Positions 50,401 through 62,400 of a stretch of 64,000 nt of DNA are shown here, one piece after another; the stretch's first letter is position 1, and each line of letters opens with the position of its first letter. The stretch is from Apostichopus japonicus (taxonomy: Eukaryota; Echinodermata; Holothuroidea; Aspidochirotida; Stichopodidae). The stretch lies in contig NC_092565.1 in NCBI RefSeq assembly GCF_037975245.1, positions 12,582,499 through 12,646,498 on the forward strand, given 5' to 3'. The notes beneath the pieces were generated by a model. That model saw only the letters and a list, made by a program, of their open reading frames with translations, searched no databases and had not been told where the DNA came from. The position numbers were made by a program, and so were the translations under genes.

Positions 50401-53400
50401 GACATGAGAGCTAGGTAAGATTTGAAAATAAAAACTATCGGTCAAACTATGCCTGTACTCAGCAGGATGTCATAGGCAAGAAAGACATTGTTCAGAGAAC
50501 AATGTTTTGATTCAGACGAATGTCCAATGCAAGAATTAATGATACTAATAAGCTGCTATAGCGTTTCATGGCATTAACATTAAATAACCATGTGTGGTCC
50601 TCTTCCTAAGAGATGAAATTTAAAAAGGTAAAAATGTAATAGAAAAAAAGAGAAGGGAAAAAATGTTTACAGGCTGCTTCTCTATCCTTCCATACTGCTG
50701 CTTCAATCTATCATGTATACATACTGCATACATCTACTGCACACAAACTGTTTATCTACTACAAGAAGATGTTAATTAAAATAAAATAATAATAATAGTG
50801 CCATGTTACTGACAACCACACTGACAAAGGTTTTCTTCCTAAGAGGGTTTTTATTAGTTAATTAACAGGACTGCCAATCACATCAATAACATGTCTGTTA
50901 ATTTCCACCCCACTTATAGTACACAAAAGAAATGGGTTACAGTAGGCCTTCGTTTGCTTGCTCACCAAAGCACTGTTGAGCCCACTGTAATGTACGATTG
51001 ATTGTGTGCTTTGAAAAGAGTAATACATTTTGCATTATTCGCAACAGAATGCAAACTTTCGGGTGTACAGTATGTACAGCGTGGCAGATGGTTACCACGC
51101 AAATGGAACCAGATATTTAATACAAGTATTACCGAAACATATACTGTACTATTTACTGACAATTGTCATACATGTAAGTCTCAAGTTATTTTGGGTTTTG
51201 GCATCAGGAAACGCTTTGTTTTCGGTTATTTTTGAAATGCTTCAATTCAAGAGGGAAGAAAAAATATCAAAATCAATTGAAGAAAGCCTCTTGAATAAAC
51301 TACAGAGCTATAACGCTGATATTGACTGACCCATCACCATGGCAACTGTGCAATGTGTATATATAGTTACCAGAGGTAAACATACAATAGTGTAATTATT
51401 AGTAGGAGTAGTAGAGTTTATATTAAAACAATGTGAAAATAGATATGCACTTGGAGGTCAGTCCAGACATCGTAAAATGGATTCTTTCTTAAAATGATGA
51501 GTTCACGATCATATGGCCTGCAAATCATATCAGTTTTGCAAAGACTTCATGTTGTCAAAAGAGGAAAAGAAAAATAAAGAGATGGAAGGGAAAAACTGTG
51601 TATACTTTATACAAGCAAGAACTTCAAAGGTTCGATGGCATTGCTATTTCTGATGCTACAGGGAAACAAGCTCCATTGCACTCTATTACACTAAAACTAG
51701 AGCACCAATGGTGCAGAAGCTCATACCTTTTCGAGCTCAAAAATGTAGGGCCCACAAAACTTTATGGCCCACCAAATTTCAGGCCATTTTTCAGATTCCA
51801 CCAATTTTGGGCCCATGAGGCCAAACAATTTAGGTTCAAAGACAAATTTATACCCCTAGTTCAAAACGGCGATAACCCCCCCCCCCCCTCCGTTAGCAGA
51901 ATCCTGGCCACACCACTGGCTATAATTCCTATTTTCCCCACTCTCTCAAACAATACCACTGACCTACCCTATTAAACTTTCTCCCCTCTACCTGAGCAGA
52001 AATAACTTCACAAGCACTCCTTCCCAAAATTTTGGCTGGCTGCCTACATACTGTACCTCAGGCTCAAAGACTTTTAAGAATCGGCAAGTGCTGATTGGCT
52101 ATAGGGCTCTCATGCTTACAGTTCAACAGTTAATAACAACTCCCAATCCTGCTTTAATTCCACCAACAGTCTCTGCAGAGCTTAACCACAAATGTAAACA
52201 AACACTGCAGAGACTGGTAGATAAATTAAAGGAGCTTAGGGAAAATGTGAAGGCTCAGATTTTTTTAAACAATGGGGATTAATTGTAATTAATTAACTTT
52301 TGACCCAAAATTTTTAGGCATCACCTTATTCATACACAATCCAACAATCATCAGTTCAACTTTGAATATGATCCATCGAAATCTTGAGGAGATTGAGATA
52401 TTTGAAAATATTACAAAGAATGACCCCCGATGACCCCCTAAATGACATTTGACCTCAATTTTCCGAACACCACTCTTAACCCTCATCCCGAGGAACGTTG
52501 TGACCAAGTTTCATTATAACTGGCCATACACTGTATGAACAGAAGCAATTTGAAAATATAGGGATGCGGCCCGGGCCACAAAAGACCCCTAGTTGATCTT
52601 TGATCTCAAATTCATGAACACCCTGAAGATAAAACTTCCATAGTACTATCGTGACAAACCCTCAACATTGTACCAAGGAATCTGTAGGAGAAGAAGCATT
52701 TTGCGTATTTCCACAAAATGGCCCATTACGGCCCACAGGTGACCTTTGACCCCAAATTTCGGACCATCTCTGATGGCCCTATACCCAATGGTCCTTGTGT
52801 CCAAGTTTCATGAAATTCCATTAAACACTGTGCGAGTGGGAGCGGTTTTACCAATTGTTGACGGATAGAGTGATAGAGTGATAGAATGATAGAGTGATAG
52901 ACGCCGCACTGTAACAATAGCTCACACCAGCATGCTGGTATGAGCTAAAAACTATGTTCGCTGTATGCCCAAAGAAATGGATGGAAATTAGGAAAGATGA
53001 TTGTTTTAAGTTATGTAGATATTGCAAAGGCCATAAAGGTTGCAGAAACTAACATCTATATGGGAAGTTATCCAAACAAAAGCACTGGCAATTTAATAGG
53101 CTAGTAGAAAGGTGTTCATGTAATGTAATCCTCTGTTCAACAGGGAAGTCAATACAAAATAGCACTAACAACAACTTGGTGTGTGAGTATATATCATCTA
53201 GCGATCAAATTTTGGATGTATTGCACTTTCATTACCAAGGTAGCTGACCAAGTCGAGACTGGTACGAGGGGACCGCGGTAATTTGAATCTGAACGTTCCA
53301 AATTGAATACTACAGTACACATAACTGTTTTGATTGTAATCATGAACAACAATGACTAGTTGCTATGACTGATTGGACATGTTCATCATAAAAAGTTACA

Positions 53401-56191
53401 TTCTGTTAATAAAAAAAAATCTTATTTTGTAAAAATTTAATTTGTTACCGTTCAAATCATTTGAAACCTGCTTGACGGTCCATGGTAACTGTTTATCGAT
53501 CAAGAAATTGATCTCCTGTTAAAAAGAAAGGATATGAAATGTATCACCACAATTTTCAAAAGTTATAGCTCAAAACAAAATAGGTTAAGGTTAAGGTGGT
53601 AACACTTGGTAAAGCGCACATTACTGTTAAAACACTCAATGGCACTGAACAACAATACAATTATAAAAACGATTTCTTAAATAAATGAGTCTTCAAAGCA
53701 ACTTTAAAAGTTCTGATGGTCTTCGAATTTCTTGTGTCGACGGGGAGAGCATTCCAAAGTCTGGGGCCAGCGACGCTGAAAGAGCGGCCTGCGAAACATT
53801 TGCGGCGTGTGAAAGGAACCTTGAGAAGGATGCCCTTTGACGAGCGTGTTGAATGACCAGGTGTCTTAATTTCCAGCAACTCGGACAGGTAAGGTTGTAT
53901 ATACAGAAAGAATAATGGAATACATCATTTGGCATCTAAGCCCCCCTGAGATAAGCAAAAATTTCACCACATCCCCTTATACCAAAAGGGCAATCCTCCC
54001 ACATTGCATTGATGTCCCCCCCCCTCCCCAACATCACACAACTGGTGTTTTTGTGATGCAAACTGAACGAAACAGTCCACAGGAGAGAAAGAACACAAAG
54101 AAAGGGAACCAACAGGATAGCCTACTTGCTGATATCAGGAAAAAGATCAGGAGAGTCTTCTCCAGCTTTACACTGGTGTGGACATGAACATTTCCAAAAA
54201 TGACCCCTCGATGGGATTCGATGTTCGTAATCAAGAAAAGTAAAGGCTTAGTTGAAACACTTACAAGTGGACTTTCATAAGCGGTAGATTTCCAAGGAAG
54301 TATAGAGGCCAGGTCATGCCGTGGTGATACGAGGCAGTGTTAAAAGTTATATTTTAATTGGTAGAAATTTTCAAAGAGATTTTGAGAATTAAGGTATCTT
54401 ACTATGATATCAGTAATAGGCAGGTACGTATATTCACTCGATAGGTGGATCAGCGAGAAAAACAAGTACTTTAAATGACCTATGCTTAATGCCTATTTTT
54501 GGCTATTTTAGACACAATTGTTGTTTTTCGCCTTCATGTAAAGAAGCATAAATCAAAGTAGGCTTACAGATGGTGTGAAAATTAGGCGGGTTGAAGGCGA
54601 TATTAAGCAATTGAGATAATTTCTTTTGTTAGATGTGGATAGTGCTCGGGAAGAGTAGACGGAAGGGTTGGGGTTGAGGATGTTAAACTTGCTCCTCTTC
54701 TAGCTCCACAGCTAAACAGTCATGGTATGGAAATTTGCATGTGTCATGACTGGTCAAGCACCTCAACAACCATGTGGTCAAGGGGTAGGATACAGTATGC
54801 CAGCTCCACCCGGTTTATCTAGATGCTCAATAGCACACCTGATAAAGGTGACAAATTTAGTGTGTACAAGTAAGTCTATGGAACGATACTTTCAAACTTT
54901 CAGTGACCTCAGTCTAATATTACTGTAAGTTATGTGTTCTATCAGCTGAGTTACTAGACCTTATTTTAAGGCGTTCACCATATGTAATGATGTAACCATT
55001 TCCTGGTTCAGGTTCCTGTACCAGACATGTACTGTAAGGCAAAGTTTCTCTCCTTCATTCTGATTTCTTCATCACTTCCTGGTCAGTTTAATTAATTCCA
55101 TCGTTGATTTACGTCACTGTACCGTCTGTGAATATGATACCTGACGCAAACACATTGGAATGATGCCATATTTTGCTCCCTTGCTAAGATTCGCAAAGCA
55201 CAATCATTCAAATACTATTCTAATACCCAATCTGTCATCTTATAGCCTGGGTGATTGAGACTCTTATGATTACATAGCAAGTCCCTATAAAGTTAACGAA
55301 AAATCTTATTCTGCTTGGCAGCTATATAGGGTAATGGTTCAAATGTCAACACCACTGGTCAGAGACTTGAGCAAGTCTAAATATACAGCCAATAAACATG
55401 TGTTAATCTTGTTGAATACTGTTTGTTTTCTTTACGGCAATGTTGATTTCCTCCATAGGTGTAATAGAACCGCCCAATGTTGACATTAATGTATTAAATG
55501 TTTCGATATGACCTACCATTGGTATTTGCTTATTTTTATTAACAGCAGTTTACATTAACCTTGACGGTATGAAATGATAAACCTCGTAGTGGAAGTATGA
55601 CATTGATCAATAGCTTAGCACAATTAAAGACATTCCTATGTAGTATACTGTATGTAGCTGATATGAATTTAAAACCATATTTTCTTAATAGAACCCAGAG
55701 CCTTTTCTTAGCTTATAGACAATATGTTGATCACCAGTATAGCCCTATGATATTTCAGGTAAAGATGAACAGTGGGGTTGAACTAAAAAAGCTGCTACAT
55801 TTTTATAATGACTGGGCAGTTAGTTCGCTGCATGGAAAAACATCACTGAAAGCATTGCTTTTTAGGAAATTTTGAATTCATTTTGAATTACTTTTCAAGT
55901 ATACTAAATAATTTCCTTCCCTTTAGAATTTAACAATGCATGACAATACTGCGCTTATTAAATCAAAACCAAACAGTGACCTCAGGATGTAAACAATGAG
56001 GAAATGACGTGACTGTACCTCGCTGTACGTAACACAGTAATTAAAGTGGTAGTCCAGTCTCAATAGACGTTGCCATACTTCTTTTAAATAAACAAGCCAA
56101 CATATTACAAATGATTACTCTGGCCTTGATCTGGCAAAATAATGCAGATATGCAGGGGGTTACAAAAAATGTGGAATCGATGTACATATAT

Positions 56192-56253
<62 letters not shown>

Positions 56254-56317
56254 AACATATATTCCGCTCTGTCCAATGGACATAGAGCACTCTGCGCCAA
56301 GATAGACGCCAACCTAC

Positions 56318-56407
<90 letters not shown>

Positions 56408-59400
56408 AATTTATGCATGTGCTCTCCCACACACGCACACACAACAGTATAATCTAGATCTGGTCAATAGGCTTAAGTGTGTATTCTTGACAATTAACCA
56501 TGAAACCCAGTTTGATGGATAATTTTAATATCGATTATTCTTCATTCTTGCTACACCATTAAGGAATATGTATTAAAAAGGAGATCAATATTTCTCATGA
56601 AGGAGTTTTGATGATCTTATCTTTGAATATAGAGCTTGGAAAAACCGAAATAGCACGGACACCGCATAATGAAACAATGGGACCGTAACCAAGCAAGTTT
56701 CTGAACTTAACCAAGAAGCTGACACAAAGTATGGAATCAGCAATTAATCACAAGATAGTGATCATTTGGTGGAGAAAAGCTTGGCCTGAAATAGGAGGAT
56801 ATGTTAGTGGTTAATCAATCAATTCTACTTATAACTTTGAAAAATACACCTCAGAATGTTTGAGAAATTAGTAACACTAATCAAAAACTGATAGAGAGCA
56901 CATAATGCTTTACTGTATATGAGCTTTTATTAATCAAAGTTCAGTTTGAACATTTTATCTTATTTTTTTTATAAAACTTGATACTACTATAACTAGAAAA
57001 ATCCAGGGACAACATATTGGTACAGCATAATAGATTGTCTTAATATAAAAAATTGTTTAAGATTATAAAGTACTTAAAGATTCAAAACAAACTTGAAATT
57101 ATCTAATTTGTTATAATTATGTGTTTAATTTGAAAACTATAGTACCGTGGGTGGCGATGAATCTTTCAAATATCCAAAACAAACCTATTCAATAATTACA
57201 ACTTTATTATGCCTTCCTTCACTTGGTTCTTTTGTAGGAAATTTCTAGGAAAATGTCAATAGTTTTGTCAATCGCAAAATTATTTTGAGTAATATTGATG
57301 GGTTTTGTGAAAGCACTGCCCAAATTCAAAAATAAAGCTTAAGATTTCAAAAATTTTGATTAATACATGTGACATGCATTTCAATTTTTCTTTTTACTTT
57401 TGGTGGGGGGGTCACAGAAATAATTCAAGAATTAAAATAACAATTAATGATCAACGTGCCAAACTGTTTCTCAGTTTGATTTCTTCCACGATATCGACCA
57501 ATCCTTTTTTTCTTTGAAAATGCAACCTTTTCAGACAACTATATATCAAATTAGTTCCAACTTTCCTAAAGAAACAATCCCAAGGTGTCTAGACGAAACA
57601 CAATTTTTTTCAAGACGCTACAGTACTTGAAAAAAATCACTCATTTTGAATTACCTTTCAAAACATTTTGCTCTGCATTAACCTATTTTGTATTTACATT
57701 ATAGAGCCATGTCAAACAGTGAAAGAAGACAAAAATGAAGTAAAGATTCTTATATCCATAGTTAAAGTGCATTAAACCTACCTCCACTGTGTTATTAACG
57801 TAGGTCAGCATATCATCTATGTTATTGTTGATAGTATCTGGTAGGTCGGACACCTGTGATGAAGTATAGCCACTCACAGCCAGAGCAGTGACGGCACCAA
57901 AACTAGCAGATGAAAAAAATATATTTAAATTTAAAATTTAATTTAAAATCCATGCAAGTGTTCAAAGTGCGGACGGCAGCGATTCATGAACCAAATTTTG
58001 TTCGGCCACTAAAAAAGTTTTGAAAGAAACAAGAAATTGCCTCTACATTTGTAGAAGAGGGGAACAATTTCTAAAACATTAATATCTTCAAAGGTTGCAA
58101 AGTTTACCGTCAGTTTACAACTAAAGCATCCATAATCTTATAATAAAAAATTCTCAAACTAGGGAGGTAAACCACTTCCCTAATCCCAAGCATCTGCCAC
58201 TGGAGACTGGCCAAACTTTTTGGAGGGTCCCCAAAAAGTTAGGAAGAAAACAAAAATTGTGATATGTTGTATAAAAACAAGGCGAAAGATGTTGAGAACA
58301 GCTGACATCAAAAGTTGCAAAATATAACAGCATTTTGTAAGTAAGCACCCTTAATCATTTAAAAAAAAAATCTCAATAGGGAGGGGAATATCTTTTCTCC
58401 CTGTAGACCCTGCCCAACATCAGCTGGAGGGTTGCCAAGAGATAAGTCTGGAAATTGGGATCACCAAGCAAACAATTTTTAATACAAGGGAATTCAGGGT
58501 TGTTTGATTTAAATCACCTTGATTAAAATCACTGATTTAAATCGCGATTTAAATCAGATGATTTTTTTCAAAAAAATCACTGATTTAAATCACTTTTACT
58601 ACTTTTCCATTTTTTATGTGAATAGTTGCTTGAAATCATTGCAAATCACCAATTCTATATTAGAGTACACACAATAATTTATTGTAAGACATTCAGGCTA
58701 CCCCCCTCATTATTTCCAGTCTCTGTGGTACCAGAATTACTAGGCCTAGATTACTTGAACCAGACATACTGTACACTGTAGTTCGTTCACACACTAAATT
58801 TCCATACTCATTACGCTGGAATTTGTAGCTAAACCCTACAAAATCAGGAATGTAGTTTGCTATATTTTGATGCCATGAAAGTTGTATGCATGCATATGAT
58901 ATATTGAGTGATGTATTGCATGGTTGGTTTTGTTGCGGCACAACTCAGTGGTGATAGACAGGAGGTGACCATTCCTTTCATTGTATCCAGTTGTATCCCC
59001 ATGAGCAGGCGTTGAAGTACTTGCACCACCTTCATCTTCCTTCCCTGAGCACTTGTTGTAGTGAATTTTCATCCTCTTCACAAGACCTTGCAATTCATGC
59101 CCACAGTTGTTACACTTCGCACGGCACCCAGTCATGGTATTGGATGGTATTTTCTTGAAATGATGCCAAATGGCATCCTGTTTCCTACCAGACATACTGT
59201 ATTTAGGTGTGTTCTAGCTGAGATATGCTAAGACTAAGGCTTGGCAATGTTCTGCTATGTCCATGTGATTATGATATAGTGCAATGAGCTCACTGGATGA
59301 CTAGTGGTCACTATGTGATCTGTGTACAATTATGGAGGTACCTCCATCCATGGCACAATCAATAGGCCCAGTGGACAAGGTGTCTTAGGCATGAGTCATG

Positions 59401-62400
59401 ACACTTCAATTCATAAGTCAAGTGCTCAAACAACACCCCAGAATACAATAGGTGTTAGTGTAATCTCCAATTATCACTAGTAGAGTGGACCAGAATGTAT
59501 TTCCTGTGTATATTGATGGATAAACTATGAAGTGTTAGGCCCACAGTGCTTGCACAAACAAGCTCCCCAAGTGAATGACTGGAATTGGTATTCTTAGACT
59601 TGCAGTAGCCTTAGGTCATGTGTGTTCAATGGGAAATTGATTGAGGCCCAGGGCCCAGGTTTAATTAGCCTGCAAAATATTCTGAATATATTATAGGCCT
59701 ATAAGGCTTATATATTAAAACTAGACATCAGCTGGCGTTAAACCGCCAACGTATATCCCCACATCATAGCAATCACAGTGTGTTTAAAAGCCAAATGGGA
59801 GAATATCAGGAACTATATGAGATCACCACCAACTTTTGGTACCACCATACGTTGCTCTCATTTGTTTTGTTCAAATTGGATGAATTAAATGGCCACTGCA
59901 GTGGGTCACATGTGGTCAAATTGAAAGTGATCAACACCATAATATCCCCAATGTGGGGATATAATGATCTGGGTGGATATGGGTGCATATATGTGATAAT
60001 GTAGGCAACAATGGGGTCCAACTGAAATGTGGTTTTAAAAAAATCAAAAAAATCCGATTTAAATCAAAAAAATCTGATTTAAATCAAAAAAATCCGATTT
60101 TTTTGATTTTTTTAAAAAAATCAAAAAAATCAACAACCCTGCAAGGGATTATTAAAAGATTGCCCCCCGCCCAAAAAAAAAAAAAAAAATGGCAGTGCTC
60201 TTAATGCAAACGTTTACTGTGTTTATTTGCTAAAACAAGATTTTGATCAGACTTGACAACTACAGGTATTTTATTTCTACTCAATTATTCACAATGTACC
60301 CTAAGAAATTTGGTTTTGGTGAAATATTCCTCACCCAGTATGGTGCAAGTAACTTAGCCACAATCACAACAACGACATTTACTCATATTGCTGGGGGTTG
60401 GGGGAAAGAAAAGATTAATGTAATTTGCATATGACATTAATATACTTAATGTTTGTAGCATTTTCAGTGGTTACTGGATAGGGGTGCATTTAGGAATCTT
60501 ATTCTCACCAGTTGCTTTCAAGTTTTAAGGTCATAGTTTCAATACATAAGTCTAGTAAGGTACAGTATAATGATAGGATGTCATGTCTTCTCTAAGGAAA
60601 TTGAAACATTAAGGTGCGGTCAAAATGTTACAATATTTGAATCGTAAATAGAGTAGCAATTTTCAAATACAATGATCAATTGTTCAATTAATATATATTA
60701 ACAATTTGCGCCAAATGTGAAATTCCTAAATAGAATGTAAAGCCAGCCACTAAACTATTGTGCGACAAAATGATTATTTAGGAAATAGCATCTATTTTCA
60801 CAATTTACAACACATTGGATTACTAAATAATAAATCTCATCAGTTCAACATTTTGCAAAAAAAAGAGATGAATTATCCTCACTAGATGCTCACACCAGAA
60901 ATTTATGTATTATCATTTTAAACAATTTGTAGCAAAATGAAAAATTAATCTCATGAGAGTATTTGAAATTTTTTCAACATTTTGCAACAAGAGATAAAAT
61001 GAAATTCAGCAAAATTACAGAGAAAGGTCTTCAAATCTTTACTTAACACGTTGAGATCTCTTCATCACTTCACAGTTTCTAAATTTGTAAAAAGTCTGGG
61101 AAAAAAGTCACTTTACTTGCCACAAAGATCTGTTCTTCTATTACAGAAAAGTACTAGAAAGAGAACACTTAATTTTACAAAGATGGGAAACAATCAACAC
61201 CATTTTAAGGCAGTTATATTCGAGAAATCTGGTTTTACTAAGCTTCTTTCTGTATAGTTACCATAAGTCTATGTGATAAAATATCTTTCAATCCAAAATG
61301 AAAGAAAAACAAAATTCACTGGATGGAAAATCTATGTTGAAAATTACAACTAGCCACAGCTGGGATAAAATGTCTTCACAGGGGGAATTCCCTTGTGTTC
61401 CCGAGATGGCACTGACTAGTATCCATAAACAGGCAGAATGACCTTAAAAATTAGATCTAAATCCTTTCCAACGGTTCTCTAAAAAACAATCTTTAAAACT
61501 CATTATGCTTAAAACAATCTCAAAGATCCCTGTTCTTTTCTTTCTTTCTTTGTCTTGCTTTGAAATCAACTCTTCTTGCCAAGAATAACAACAACAAGAT
61601 CACATCAACTGAAACTGAAACTGGCCATATCTATTTTAAAAGCAACATTTATACATTTTCTGAAAAAACAATTTCAGCATTTATAGTGATGGCTCTTTAA
61701 CCACCAAGATCTCTGCTTTTATTAAGATCCTACTTTCCATGAGCTGATGAAATAATCAAGCAAGGTTAGTGGAAGGATTAAATATCTTCAGACTAGGTGC
61801 AATTATTCCTTGGTGTTTACACAATGGCCACTCACTAGTACCATCAAACTTTTTAGATGCCTTAAATACAAAGTGAGCACAGCACTTCATTCCCAAGATT
61901 TCTAAGAGGTTTTCTCTGATAGAAAGCACACTTCCCTAGTGCATGCAAACTTTATTACAAAAAAGTAACAGAGATTAAGTTTGTAATTCAAGCAGTGAAC
62001 ACATAAGAGATCATCTCTATAAATTACCTTCATGTGAAGAAAGATTGCAAAATGCTTTCAAAAGGTTCTAAGCTACCACAATCCTCCAGAAACTGTCTTT
62101 TTAACTTTGAAAACCAAATGACATTTTTCTTTGATTAACATGCTTTGTGGTGGATGGTAAAATGCTTAAAAGTGACCATATTTATCTGGACTTTCTGGAG
62201 TAAATATTGATGACCTCATCCACACAGTCAGTATGACTTGGTCACTTCCTGACAAACACTACGCATGTACACCAATAATCTATTAAATGACCAGTCGGAA
62301 ACCCCAAGAATCATACCACAGTGAGTTTCACTTGTAAGGAACTGCTTAAAATTACTTGGTAAACAAACACACTAGTGGCCTACTTTAGTAGACACACCCT

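Larger units (their letters stand above)
49805..53448 (-). other. Prominin intron with repeats
   Basis: Contains the dispersed repeat at 50191, a repeat end reading AATCCTGGCCACACCACTGG at ~51900 after a C-run, and a TGACCTTTGACCCCAAATTT / CCAAGTTTCATGAAATTCCA repeat type at ~52300-52950 ending in (GATAGAGT)n. No exon found. Confidence 0.5.
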
